Assembly (NCBI GenBank): GCA_003427395.1
Contig: BFEA01000185.1
Span: 1,046,604-1,078,077, forward strand
Origin: Chara braunii
Taxonomy: Eukaryota > Streptophyta > Charophyceae > Charales > Characeae
Direction: 5' to 3'
DNA: 31,474 nt
The translations under genes and the position numbers were made by a program. The notes beneath the pieces were generated by a model. That model did not search any database. It saw nothing but the letters and a program-made list of their open reading frames with translations, and was not told the DNA's origin. Below, in pieces: positions 8,961-20,023 of this stretch (positions within the stretch are counted from its first letter, which is position 1; each line of letters begins with the position of its first letter).

Positions 8961-9186
8961 GCTCCCGCGCTTTTCGGAAAAACGAAATTGACGCGCGGGG
9001 TCTGGAACACGTGGCCCTATGCAAAAAAAAAAAAATCCCTCCAAACCCTGAAGCACCTCTTAAACCACCGAATAAGACCAACACTGACCGGCCTACCACC
9101 CGCCACTCGCCAACCCCTCGGCACCAATCCCCAAACCTACCCGGAAGCCCTCTAACTCATCCGCCCCCACATCCCCCAACACCCGA

Positions 9187-9324
9187 GTTATGTGTATGTA
9201 GGTGTGCTGTGTGTGCGCGTATGTGTGTCTGTGTGTGCCTGCACTTGAGAGTGTGTCTGTGCATGAATATGAATGTATGCGAGTGTGTTTGTGTATGTGT
9301 GTGTTTGTGTATGTGTGTGTTTGT

Positions 9325-9368
<44 letters not shown>
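9187..9368 (+). repeat. (TG)n-rich tract
   Basis: Alternating purine-pyrimidine run, degenerate at first and then nearly pure TG from about 9330 to 9368. The His/Thr-rich and Cys/Val-rich frames across it are artefacts of the repeat. Confidence 0.95.
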
Positions 9369-9563
9369 ATGATTGTTGGCGTGTGTCCATTGTTTTCCTT
9401 TTGAGGGATAAAGTTTTTTCCCGTTGAAAACTGGGGGCGGGCGATATGGGTTTGGGCGGGCGATTTGGATGGTTTTTTTTTTTTTTTTCCCTCTTCTACT
9501 GCATCTTCCCAGAAATACAGTATCCAAGCATTTTGCTGTTTGTTACCAAGTAACAAAATCTAG

Positions 9564-9689
9564 AACGGACTGCCATGCCTCGTTGGCAGGGTTTGCTAAG
9601 AAAAAAAAAAAAAAAAAAAACGTACTTACCTTTGTCACGAGAGTTGTGGACTCCACTCCGAAACGGACTGCCATGCCTCGTTGGCAGGG
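9564..9689 (+). repeat. 28-bp direct repeat, 98-bp period
   Basis: AACGGACTGCCATGCC plus the following 12 bases occurs at 9564-9591 and again at 9662-9689. Each copy has a small internal hairpin (TGCCA/TGGCA). A 20-base A-rich run separates them. This may be flanking debris of the SINE that starts 95 bases further on. Confidence 0.85.
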
Positions 9690-9788
9690 CGGTACAACCC
9701 TCAGTAGCTTGCTATTCGTTTTTCAGGTTTTTCTTTTTTCTTTTTTTTCCCTCTTGCGATCCAAGAATTTGGGCTCTATCCAGCGACC

Positions 9789-9800
9789 TAGCTCAGTTGG
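9789..9800 (+). promoter_or_regulatory. Pol III A box
   Basis: TAGCTCAGTTGG matches the TRGCNNAGYNGG consensus of internal Pol III promoters. Confidence 0.85.
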
Positions 9801-9832
9801 TTAGGCATGCAAGTGGCATTCAGGAGGTTGTG

Positions 9833-9843
9833 GGTTCAATCCC
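9833..9843 (+). promoter_or_regulatory. Pol III B box
   Basis: GGTTCAATCCC closely fits GGTTCRANNCC, at normal tRNA spacing from the A box. Confidence 0.8.
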
Positions 9844-10431
9844 CGCCTATGGCACTCTCGATGCCAACCAACTGAGATAGTCAGCTGGATCCTCCCAGTC
9901 TGTATCAGTAAGGTCTTCAGCCAACACGGCTGGGAGGCACCCCCTGTCCCTACTATCCTACCTCAGTGTGACCAACACTGAGGACCATCACCCTACCACA
10001 GGCTACTAGTATTGAGGGCAACTTGGACCACATAGCAGTGACAAGCACCAAGGTTGGGCCAACCTCCCAGCCCTAACAGAAGCGGAGGCGGACGAACCAT
10101 GTCGTACGGGAACTTCGGACGCCAGACTCATGCAATCTGCTACAGGCCCAATTCTGTGTGTGTGTGTGTCTTTTTTTCCTTTTTTTTATTTGCTTTTTAT
10201 GGTTTTGATTTCTTTAAAAATACACGAAGTTCTAAAAAAAAAAAAAAAAAAAAACTTGTTGTACATCTTTGAAAGATCTACAACCCTATATTTTTTATTT
10301 GTTTTTTTATTTTTGTTTTAGCCCTTAGAAAAATTGTGTGAAACCCAAAAAAAAAACACTCATTTCATTTTAGTTTTTGTTTTTTTCATTGTGTGTTTAT
10401 GTTTTGGATTTTTTAAAAATATATTTAGACA

Positions 10432-10842
10432 CTAGGCTACCAGCCGGGCCGCCCGGGTCCCGGGTGGCCAAACCGTGCAAGGAGGTCCCANNNNNNNNNN
10501 NNNNNNNNNNNNNNNNNNNNNNNNNNNNNNNNNNNNNNNNNNNNNNNNNNNNNNNNNNNNNNNNNNNNNNNNNNNNNNNNNNNNNNNNNNNNNNNNNNNC
10601 CCTGGTGGCCAGCCCGTGCAAGGACAAGGGAGGATCCCAAAAAAAAAAAAAAAAAAACAAATCCAAAAACTCCGGAAAAAAACTATGTTATGCAGAAAAA
10701 TAAATTGAACAACTTTTGCCTCAGGGTCACATCGAAATTCTTCACCAAAAGTAAAATAAAAATTAAACATTAAAACTTTTTTTTTTTCTTTTTTTTTTTG
10801 GCCCGGCCGGGCAAGTGACCCCGGGCCACTCTGGTAGCCTAG
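10432..10842. repeat. GC-rich inverted repeat around an assembly gap
   Basis: CTAGGCTACCAG (10432-10443) and CTGGTAGCCTAG (10831-10842) are perfect inverted arms. Both continue inward into GC-rich CCGGGCC/GGCCCGG sequence. The flanks outside are AT-rich and share TACAACCC...TTTTAGCCC stretches (about 10281-10323 and 10898-10942). This looks like a foldback or MITE-like element. Confidence 0.6.
10491..10599. other. Assembly gap (109 N)
   Basis: The sequence on both sides is related: GGTGGCCAAACCGTGCAAGG on the left and GGTGGCCAGCCCGTGCAAGG on the right. The gap probably hides a collapsed tandem repeat. Confidence 0.99.
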
Positions 10843-10874
10843 CTTAGACATCAAAAAATAAAAATAAAAATATA

Positions 10875-10905
10875 GGGTTGTAGTCCTAAAACAAACCTAC
10901 AACCC
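10875..10905. other. 9-bp stem-loop
   Basis: GGGTTGTAG (10875-10883) pairs perfectly with CTACAACCC (10897-10905) around a 13-base loop, inside an AT-rich stretch. Confidence 0.7.
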
Positions 10906-11070
10906 ATTTTTTATTTTTATTTTTTTGGATAATTTTTAGCCCACAAAAAAAATATTTGCGGACCGCGTTAATTTGCGTCCAACTCGCGTTTGAACGAGAG
11001 TTTCACGTGAATTCAACGCGCGTAGAATTTTTCAACGCGGACAACCCGCGTTGAATTCAAAATCGGACAC

Positions 11071-11640
11071 ACAGCTCTTTACTAGCCCCAACCCCCGTGC
11101 TCAGAGTGTCTACGGGAGCACAAGTATCGGACCTCTAGCTTCATCCGACGAATTCGCTCGGAGGAAGAACGACGGACGCACAACCTTCGATTAAGGCCAG
11201 CCTCGTCCGACTCGGAGACTTGCGACGTTCGACATCAGCAGGTGACGAATCAGCGGGATAGCCATAGCGTCCCTACAGTGCACCAAATACGACCCCGACC
11301 CGGACGACGAAACCAACCTACAAGTAACCCCGCTCCCCGAAGCACAACAGAACTCCAGTCTACGCCCGCCCTCCTGCATTCGTATCCCGGAGCTTGCTAC
11401 AGGAGATCTCAGTTCCGACCTGGGACTCCACCCCCACTTTCATAAAATCATTGGCACACCCCATTTTCGCACTTCCAGACCCACTCACACTCCGATCAGG
11501 AAGTCGCGTCGGGCATAAGGTTTGGGCGTCACACCAATACCTCCCCGTTGTTTTTTAGAAGTCGCGGCCGTTAACGCGCCGTGACTTTCAGGGGTCTGGC
11601 GAACAAACGCTCGGTCGCTAATATTCCAAAAAATATAAGA
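11071..11640. other. Unassigned GC-balanced sequence
   Basis: No poly-N tracts or obvious repeats. A frame on the plus strand at 11242-11445 and one on the minus strand at 11191-11379 are short, overlapping and without recognisable motifs. I cannot name a feature here. Confidence 0.4.
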
Positions 11641-11750
11641 AACGAAAAAAAAAAAAAAACATAAAAAAAAAAAAAATTGAAAAAAAAAAAACAAAAGAAA
11701 AATGCACAACGCGCGTGGTGGGTGTAAGACTAAGAAACACACACACACAC

Positions 11751-11780
11751 AGACGGCGAGAGACGTGTTTCTCGCCGTCT
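11751..11780. other. 11-bp perfect stem-loop
   Basis: AGACGGCGAGA (11751-11761) and TCTCGCCGTCT (11770-11780) with an 8-base loop, directly left of the (CT)n run. Confidence 0.85.
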
Positions 11781-11801
11781 CTCCGTCTCTCTCTCTCTCT
11801 C

Positions 11802-11851
<50 letters not shown>

Positions 11852-11893
11852 GTGCATTTCGTTTTCGAAACAACGGGAAACAAAATGCACACG

Positions 11894-11989
<96 letters not shown>
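11771..11989. repeat. (CT)n ... (GA)n foldback
   Basis: A CT-rich tract (11771-11847) is followed by a (GA)n tract (11897-11989) that can pair with it. The 49-base centre is itself an imperfect inverted repeat: 11852-11866 pairs with 11876-11890, with 13 Watson-Crick pairs out of 15 plus one G-T. The whole may fold into a hairpin of about 190 nt. Confidence 0.9.
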
Positions 11990-11990
<1 letters not shown>

Positions 11991-12149
11991 GTCGCTCTCC
12001 TCATTCCAATGGTGTTTGACCAGAAATACCCTTTTTCCCACGTAAGCTCTACCAAAGTTCCCAATCCCTTCTCTTGCAGGGAGAGTCCCCATCTGGACGG
12101 CGGATCAGAGAATTCTCAAGCAAGCATTGGTTAGCGACTTCCAGCTTCA

Positions 12150-15055
12150 TTTTAGGTTGGCACACATGTCTGCGGAGAAATCCTCTTCCATGTGGTAACG
12201 ATGCCACGCCAAACTCCGGATTTTACTCTCCTGATCACAAATGAAGCAATCGTTATGCATCGTCATGTGTTATACGGATTTAACAGCGTCCGCTCCTTCC
12301 CTAGGATATACTCGGCCACGCAAGCCCAAAGCTAAGTCGGGTCAGACTCTTTGAATAGTGCTTTCATAACCCGTTTCAAGTTGACCAAAAGCGCTCGGTT
12401 TTGTGCCTCCACGTCCACCAGACCCAAGCCCCTATGGGACCGGGGGGTATAGACAGTGTCCCTGACTACCTTCACTATGTAGCCCTGACATTCTTGGCAG
12501 TAGGTTTCTATAAGTATTTGAGCGTGCCCTCCTAATGGACGAATATGCCACCTTACCCAGCAGGCAGATAGTTTGTGGAAACTAGAGGACGTAAAAGTCC
12601 ACTGCAGAGAGTTCTAAGGCTCTACCAAAAATTAAAAGTCTTTAATTTTTTACCCAACCATGAATCCTAGTTGTCACTCTATCGGACAATGATTTGTCTT
12701 GCACTTTGGAGCTGTTGGATAGGGAGACCTAAACTCCCAAAACCTTTTCGAGTTGTCTGTCGAAACCACCCGTGAACCCCAATCCACGTTCAATTAAAAT
12801 TTTGCTGGCAAAAAATACACAGATTTCGTTCAATTGATTATCGTCTCTGATAAAGAACAATAGTCATCAATGATCTTCCTTAATTCCTTTAAAAAGGTGG
12901 TAGAGTTGTCAACGGCTACTGTTAAGTCGTCTGCTAATGCGCCCTCCTTCGAGTGCAAGGTATGACTCAATTGCAGAACCCTAATATCTACATTATGCCT
13001 AATGTTATCTATCAGAACTTCAAGTTGGAGGACAAAAAAAAGAGGGGCCAACAAGCAAACCTACCTCGAAGAGCGGGCTAGAGGGAAGGTATCAGAGAGA
13101 TGACCATTCACAATAACCATGAAGGTGGATTGCATGTATATTGCATAAACCTAGTCTAGGAGACCGTTCCCAAAGCCCATCTGAACAAGTGTGATGGAAA
13201 CAAAGGCCCATCCCACTTTATCGTAGGCGTTTTCTATATCCAGCAACAAGGTCGTGACTTCCTTCTTTTCTAAACTTATTATTTTCAGGGTTTGCACTTC
13301 CGTCATAATGTTCTCAAAGATAGATCTACCCCTAACGAACACCCCCTGCTCCCAGTCAACCAAGTTTGACAGTTTTGAAGCTAATATATTTACTAAGGCT
13401 TTTATTAAGATTTTATAATATGCAACATTGAAAACACAGATCAGACGATAGTTTTTAACTTCCTCTTGTCTCCTTTCTTATAAATCAAGGAGATGATACC
13501 CCTTGACCAAGTATGAGGAAAGGGACCCAGTCTCTAATGCATTATTATAAATCTGGTAGAAGAATGGACCGAACCCATCCCAACAACTTAAGAACAGTTC
13601 TATGGGCAGACCATCAATCCTCAGACATTCGCCAATAACTATTTGCTTGACAACACCGTACAACTCTACTTTTGTAAACGGGGCATCTAGGCTCTCTCGT
13701 GCACTAGTCCCTATACGGGTTTGCGTCCTTTATCAAAAACATGAATTTACTGATAGGTTTGATAAAAAATGGTTAAAGAGTCTCCTTGTACGCACTATGC
13801 CTCGGAAGTTCTCAAGTGTACAAGAGCACATCCTCGCAGTATCTGTTGCTGTCGCCGCCTATAACTCAAAGGGATGAATAAACTCTTTTACTAGTGGTTT
13901 GTTTTGTTCCAGGATCAACGAGCGGAAGGTAAGGTTAATCATTCTGGCATACGCAACTATTCCCCACAGTCTCACCCATTCTAACCATGCTCTCTGTTTC
14001 TGCAGTTCAATTGATTCCAGTTGGCTAAGTGTTTTTTCTTTTTTTGTCGACCAATAGTTGTCACGGAAAGGGGGTCATGACCCATTTATGCCTCTACGAT
14101 CTTCACCTGTTTCTGACATTGTAGTTCTCTCCAATGTCTATTTACCGCCTTCATGTGTGAATACACTATGAGAGTTTCCCTTAGTATACCAAGGCTGACT
14201 TCTGCCAAGTAATCATTAGATTGAAATAGGTTCTTAACATTTTGTCAGTAACACTCTTTCTTATGCAAACTAACCTAATAAGTAATTCGTTTATCCTTAA
14301 GATTGATAACATTTAATCGAAAGGGCTAACAAGCCTTCCAAACCAAGTCATGTGCTATGACGTCGACGACTACTGGGTAATGATCGAAAATCAAGGAAAT
14401 GAGGAAGTCAACCACCACAGAGCGGTTCCAGAGGTTCTCTCTGACTGTTATAACTTGAAGATCCAACCTACGACAGAGTTTAGGGCGGTTTTTGAGAGCT
14501 GCGCTCCGTAACAAGTGAAATCATATTCGTTGGGATTCATCACCCTATAGGCATTATTTAAGGCTTGAGAGTCAAACAAAGATAAGAGGAGCGTATTGTT
14601 TGAGCGAAGTGCTGAGGGAAAGGGGGAATCCAAACCAGGATTCAGGGTTGTATTTCAGTTCCCCAGCATGACTAGGTTCTCCACCTCTGAAATATGCGTA
14701 GGTGGCTCGGAAAGGAATGCTACTCTGTCTACATAGATTGTAGGGGTGTCATGGCTGCTCATTCCTGAGAGTCAATCTATAGTTTTACCCAGGCTCAACG
14801 GTTGCCTTGGTCAACATATTGATCAATAATCTCGCACTTAAGATCCTTATGAATTAGAAGAGCTACTTCTTACCAATATGCGGCCCAGGTCACCAATTTT
14901 GAATGTCTTGAATTTTGTCAGTCTAATTTAGTTTCCTACATATCAATGATATGCGCATTGGTCGAGTGAAACGAGGATAAGTGTTTATAACACTTTTGTC
15001 TGTTTTTTGTGTCACCAAGTTTTTTTACATTCCATGCTATTATGTTAAGAAACAT
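12150..15055 (-). pseudogene. LINE ORF2 (endonuclease + reverse transcriptase), decayed
   Basis: The start is chosen at the ATG at 15055, which opens the endonuclease signature MFLNIIAWNVKKLG. The C-terminal endonuclease part is at 14326-14633 (NNAYRVMNPNEYDFTCY and DHYPVVVDV, resembling the SDHxPV motif). Reverse transcriptase blocks follow: GLPIELFLSCWDGFGP (13478-13663), NYRLICVFNVAYYKIL (about 13440-13395), FVRGRSIFENIM with motif A LLLDIENAYDKVGW (aspartate at about 13239), motif B remnant LLAPLFFV and motif C ADD (12926-12931). Further left, RVTTRIHGWVKN and FGRALEL fit the post-RT linker. The active-site aspartates survive, but at least several stops and frame changes separate the blocks. 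It would normally copy its own RNA by target-primed reverse transcription. This copy cannot. Confidence 0.85.
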
Positions 15056-15346
15056 ACTTATTAGGTATAACTATTAGGCTGAATTTTGGATACATGTTAC
15101 TTGATGGGGGATAAAAATTTTCTCTTCTAGACTATGATCACTATCAGGTTGGCCCAAGCGAAATCCCCCCAAGGAGACATGACCATGAAACTTATCGGAG
15201 GACAAAAACAAGGAAGCATCTATCCTGGTTATCCAGGTTGCAATCTTATCTGCAGAGAGGTCAACAAATTAGTGAATAGTTGACAAAGTCTCGGACCTAT
15301 GTACAATTAAGTCCTGCAAGGAAAGTCAAGAGACTCGTGTCATGCA

Positions 15347-16431
15347 TCAACTCGCAAAAGAGGCTGAAGTAGCTTGTATAGCTGTAAACATGATGTGATG
15401 CAATGCTTCCCTTCCATCTGGGAGTGATGCTGCTTGTCTCCCTTTTTTGGGTTTTGGCAAAGTCACACACGAACCCAAATAATGAAGAATGTGTTTATTC
15501 ACAATTAAGACTGCAAGTTCTTCATAAGGAACAACCGTCATCTCATTAGAGGAGATTGACAAGGACTCATCATTGATCTGTTTCGTTAAAAATATAATCC
15601 CCTGTGGGGAATTCGAGCAAATTAAAGGAACAAAAAAATTCTGCACCTTACCCTTTGCCCTACCGGCCTTGCCGAGAGTTGTCATCGGGTTCGAGAGGGA
15701 TTACAACTTTTTTGTTGGCCTAGCCTTGTCACCCCTCTCCCAAGAGGAAAGCTTGCCTGCCAGCACCGAACCCGATGGTTCACCCAAGTACTGTTTGTGG
15801 ACTATTGGGACAGTATCTTCGTTAGAACGAGTTTTTTTGTTGGACGTACACATCACTACGTTCTCTGAATCTTTACACGGGTCAAATTGGATGGCACCCT
15901 CCTCGAACAATCCTATTGCTGCAAAATCGAAGACGTTCGATGAGAGGTCAGCCAAATGTTTCATTTTATCATGCAAATCGATATCAGAGCATGAAAGATG
16001 AGGGTCATCAATGGTGTGGGTCGCTGCCTCATGATTGGAATCAGATGCAAAATCGTATGAGGGGGAAGCGTGATTCATAATATTTAGCTCCTGATTAGGA
16101 GCACTGTCCACGGACGACACTTTATCATGGTTCTCCACCGTCTCCTTGCCTATGCCAGCTTCCTTTATAACTTCACTGCGAGCTTTCTCAACCTTTTTCT
16201 TTGTTAAGTTACCAGCAAAGGTGAAGGAAGCTGATAGATTTTTAGAATCCCTACTAATTTATGCAACTCATTTTTATGAGCTTTCGGATCGATGACAAAG
16301 CTCTTCAACCCCTTCCTTTCCTCAACCAAGTGTTGTTTCTCAACATCCAATAAATAGACCCAGGATTTGTCAATCAACATCACCTTGAAGGTTTTTGGGT
16401 CTTCTTCCCTCCGTCCAACGTTGGGCGACAC
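15347..16431 (-). pseudogene. LINE ORF1-like remnant
   Basis: Three consecutive minus-strand open blocks upstream of the endonuclease: 16431-16204, 16138-15701 and 15685-15347. The last contains KGKVQNFFVPLICSNSPQG, and the middle one is acidic and Ser/Asp-rich. Position and orientation, directly 5' of ORF2 and on the same strand, are the main reason for the ORF1 call. I do not see a clear RNA-recognition motif or CCHC knuckle. A further block at 16688-16380 may be its N-terminus or the 5' UTR. Frame changes separate the blocks. Confidence 0.6.
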
Positions 16432-16699
16432 GAAGTATGCACACTTGATAGCTGAGCTGCGTGAGTGTACCAGAATCCTCGGAAAGGTGAGAGAACTGTT
16501 CGTTGAGCTTCTGGAGGCTTTTCGCCTAGTGAGCAGCTTTCACTTGCTCTAGATGGAGCCAACGAGTCCCGCAGACAGGAAAAGGAGAGTGTACAAAGTG
16601 AGAATGAGGTGGTGATTGTGAAAACAGAAAACGGCTCGTTCAAGCAAATAGCATGTTGCAGGGGTATGCTCAACCTCAGCCACGACAAAACAAAATGAG

Positions 16700-17225
16700 T
16701 TATGACAACTTCCTCTATTCACTGCTAGCGAAGGACATCAAGGCGGACAGTGAGAGCAGCAGTGGCCCGAGACGCCATCAATGTGAGGTGGGTTGGCAGA
16801 TCTATCGATTAGGCACGTCGACTTGATGGGAGAGGGTTGTGCTCCCCTCGTTCAGGTTGGGTGGTGCATGAGTATGAGGCGAGGGGTGCGCAGGGTAATG
16901 GTGCCCCCATCGAGAGTACGGGAAAGGAAGCCCTACGGTGGGTCCCGGACGGGAAGAGGGATATGGAAGATCCCATGGAGGAAACAATGGGGGAGTGAAA
17001 GACTAGCACGGACAGAAGGAAGGCGACTACGGGAGCAATTTTGGATCATCGCCACATCAACTTTGCCGAAAGTTTGGTATCTATCTGCTGCCTCTGGATA
17101 ATAATCAGAAAAATAATAAAAACGACATATAAGCCACGTGATGTTTTTTTGATACCGCTCAAGTAATGATAGGTATACGCCACGTGACGTGCTTCCCACA
17201 ACATGCCGTGTCTACCCATTTTAAG
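16700..17225. other. Unassigned sequence right of the LINE
   Basis: No recognisable protein or RNA. Overlapping ORFs at 16793-17101 (plus) and 16933-17199 (minus) shadow one another. Confidence 0.4.
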
Positions 17226-17380
17226 GAAATTTCCGGTCATCTTTTGGGACGGGCAGGTATGACTTTCAGGATCAGATACAGTGATTCAGACCTGATACTC
17301 GCATTTTTGAAAATTTCTGATCATCTTTTGAGACGAGTGGGTATGACTTTGAGAATTGGATACAGTAATTGAGACCTGAT
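17226..17380 (+). repeat. Two tandem 84-bp units
   Basis: Units 17226-17296 and 17310-17380 (with spacer) share GAAATTTC, TCATCTTTTG, GTATGACTTT, GATACAGT and GACCTGAT. The period of 84 keeps one frame open (HLLGRAGMTFRIRYS / HLLRRVGMTLRIGYS), but there is no other sign of coding. Confidence 0.8.
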
Positions 17381-19480
17381 GAGTGGACGAGATGGAAGGG
17401 AGAGTGGGGTGTCTCTCTGAGCTAGAGGGATCTGGGGATTCTCCTGTATTAGGGTTTGGTAGGTTGTTGCGTACATGATTGGTTGAGTTGTTGTCCGGAA
17501 AAAACTTAGTCCACCATCTCGGTCTAATGGGCAGTCAATCCCCTTGTTTGAGGGTAATCAATGAGGTTCATTGTCTACAACTTACAATTTTCCCTGTCTT
17601 TGTAATCGGGACGCTCGACCCGGTTTCAGGGTGATGATGGTGCCCGCCCCCCGCTGAGATGAGGTTCTCTGGACTCTTTACGAGGACGGAGTTTGGGAGG
17701 ACGAATGAGATTCTTCCACTCGATGATGGAGGCAAGATTATTCAGGTTGTCTTTTTCAGGGATTGCTTGTTTTTCCTAAATTTGTCCATTCTTTCGTCAG
17801 CCGAAGCCAGGTAATGGTCCCGGTATTTCAAAAAAGAGGGAAAGGGGGGATCTAGAACTGCTCTTAACAGGGGAAGGGTTGTTTGTTAAGGTAAATAGGT
17901 TAGAAGGACGATGCTCGGACAACACAGGCCGATGCTGGAGTTCTTGCTCTGTGACCTAGGGGGAGCTTGAGGCCTGCAGTGTGGAGTTATGCCGAGGGTG
18001 GAAGGCATAACCGGACCGTCCGACGTAGCCGGTGCTGGGGTATCAACCCTGTAACCTGGTGTCAGGGACTTGCTGTTACGGAAAATGTCGAGGGAGGAAG
18101 AAACTTCCTGTCCTTCATAACTAGATTGGTCAATACTGGGGAAGGTTGTGGGGCCCTGTTACCCTAGTAGAAGGGGGTATGAGATCAAGTGAGTTCTGGT
18201 ACGAGGACTGAAAGCCTGGACCGATGTTCCGTCTGCTGAGGGGGGGAGTTTTGGATAGTAGGTGGTTTCAGTTTTGACTCTCTGCTCCCATGTTCTTTCA
18301 AGCTTCTTCAGACTTTTTCTGAATTTTAGCCTATTTCATGAGATCTTTTGTTTGATAGGCTAGAAATTGCTCATGATCTTATTCTTAGCCGAAGTCGGGT
18401 AATGGCCCCGGTATCTTAAGTTTTTTTCCATAAAAAAAAAGGTGAGTGGGAGAAGTAGATGGTGGGATATCAAGCATCCTACTAGTGAGGGGGCTAGCTT
18501 GTAGGATGGAAATAGGGTACAACAACGACGGAGATGGTGACTCTGCTGCAGTAAGTATTGCCGGAGTGAGGTAAAGAGGATTGATGGGGGGTTTCTGAGT
18601 CGTTCTGAATTTTGCCTACGTTCTTGTTCTTTAGTCATACTTAAAAAAAAAAAAATCTTAAAAAAAAAAAGACAGCCAAGTGGAGCGTCTTGTGGAGTTT
18701 TGGGGGACCTGCTTTGAAGTAAGGGGTATGGGGCATGAAATGATTTTTCACAAGGATGGAGAGAGGGATGGAATATGGCTGCTCGATGGGTACCGGCTGA
18801 TGAGGGCGAGCCCTGGCGCGGTTGGCGTTGGGTAGTGCTGGTTCACCTCTTTGAGGACGGAGACTGAAATTCTTGTAGGGGCAAAGAATTTCAGGGTGAT
18901 GATGGTGCTCGACTCCTGCTGAGATGAGGTACTCAGGAGTTTTTTACAAGGACGGAGTTGGGGAGGATGAATGCGATTTGGATGGAGGAAGTTGGTGGTG
19001 GATGCGATTGGCGCCGAGTATCTTGGCGGGTACCGGCCACTGGCTGCTAACTTCACCAGATCAACCTGAGGTTCTTCCCTTCGATGATGGAGGCAGGATT
19101 GTTTTGCTTGTCTTATTTGCTTATCGTGTTTGCTTGTCTGTTTCAGTGGTTACAAGTTTTTCTAAGTGGACTTATCCTCCTTTTGGGGAAATATTGCTGA
19201 AGTAAATTTTCAATAGTATTCATTTCATTACCATCAAAGGATGTTCCCTGCTCAGTTAATCCCCTGGTTTCCAGGGTAATCAATGCTGGCAGGGGAAGGT
19301 CCTCTTAACCTTTCTAAAAAAAAATCTTTAATCTTACCACCTTCGCCAGCAGGATCCGTGTCCTTCTGATGTTTCTCAAAAAAAGAATGAGAAAGAAGAA
19401 AAAGGGAAGAGCACACCTGTTTGATTGCTTGGTTTGTGTGGTATAGCTTAATATGCTGCTACCCACCAAGTGTCTGTGGA
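17381..19480. other. Unassigned sequence with internal duplications
   Basis: A block beginning GGGTGATGATGGTGC and containing GCTGAGATGAGGT, then AGGACGGAGTT, occurs near 17627 and 18893. CGATGATGGAGGCA occurs near 17720 and 19082. An AGCCGAAG-GGTAATGG-CCCGGTAT block occurs near 17800 and 18388. The spacings differ, so this is a mosaic and not one tandem duplication. A-rich runs lie at 18430-18440 and 18640-18670. No coding sequence supported. Confidence 0.55.
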
Positions 19481-20023
19481 TCAGGCAGTCTTGATGCACT
19501 GGGGACTATCCAGGAAGGGTTGGTGAGCCACTCTAGTGTATGGATGGGAGCCTCCGCGGGTGAGGGGGGGGGGGGGATTTGTTATCTGCAGTTCAACATA
19601 TGGGGCCCAAAGAATATCATTGCCCATGAGTAGACGAATCATAACCTTGAAGGACAAGGCTTTTAGCTGGTCTTGCGGTTCCAAAATAGCGAGTCCACCC
19701 TTAGAGCGAGGTTGGGTTATATAGTCCTATGCCACCCTGGAGAGGAACGACGGGTCCTCATGGTCATTTTTCCACACATAGGACGGCGCCGAGCGTTTGA
19801 GTCTCTTAATGGATCTAGGTTGTATCGGCCAGCAGGCTGCCTTATACCACATGGTAGAGAAAATGGTTGCGCTGAACGTCAATGCTCTTTCAACAATGAA
19901 GGTGTACAGGGCCTTCCAATTGGCTAGTCTCCTCATCGCTTCCTCCACCAACGAAACCCCATGGTCCGGTGTTGGTGCAAATAACCTTACAAGGGCATCC
20001 GCCCTGGGTTTTGCAAATGACAT
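19481..20023 (-). pseudogene. Second LINE ORF2 fragment, post-RT region
   Basis: The 20023-19727 frame reads ...AMRRLANWKALYTFIVERAL and then YKAACWPIQPRSIKRLKRS with YVWKN. It continues in another frame (19684-19481) as LEPQDQLKALSFKVMIRLL. This is the W...L...GR...linker...FLW...GGL...D...AL..K pattern found after the reverse transcriptase in plant LINEs. A run of G's at about 19566-19577 lies inside it. The fragment ends at the left edge of repeat copy B. The last codons (AKPRADALVRLFAPT) overlap the sequence shared with copy A (about 85-155, minus), where a related peptide can be read. Confidence 0.7.

Larger units (their letters stand above)
9785..10160 (+). mobile_element. tRNA-derived SINE
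   Basis: The head has a perfect RNA polymerase III A box and a near-consensus B box, 44 bases apart from start to start. A T-arm (GTGGG/CCCGC) folds, but no proper anticodon arm does. A body of about 280 bp unrelated to tRNA follows, with hairpins such as CCTCAGTGT/ACACTGAGG near 9961-9983. It ends near a TG/T-rich tail at about 10150-10190. Head, body and simple-sequence tail is SINE architecture. The exact 3' end and target-site duplication are uncertain. Confidence 0.75.
12000..16690 (-). mobile_element. Decayed L1-like LINE
   Basis: Reading right to left: ORF1 remnants, an APE-type endonuclease beginning near 15055, reverse transcriptase (about 13665-12825) and the C-terminal linker. This order is that of L1-clade plant LINEs. 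Every part is broken by stops and frameshifts, so the copy is old. The 3' end is not sharp. It may reach the (CT)n/(GA)n foldback, and I see no clear poly-A tail or target-site duplication. Confidence 0.82.

Noticed and set aside
9093-9556. His/Thr-rich protein
   Set aside because: Translation of the (TG)n/(CA)n microsatellite.
9785-9853. Functional tRNA gene
   Set aside because: A and B boxes are good, but no anticodon stem or acceptor stem pairs properly, and a SINE body follows.
11618-12134. Ser/Leu and Arg/Glu repeat proteins
   Set aside because: These are all six frames of (CT)n/(GA)n tracts.
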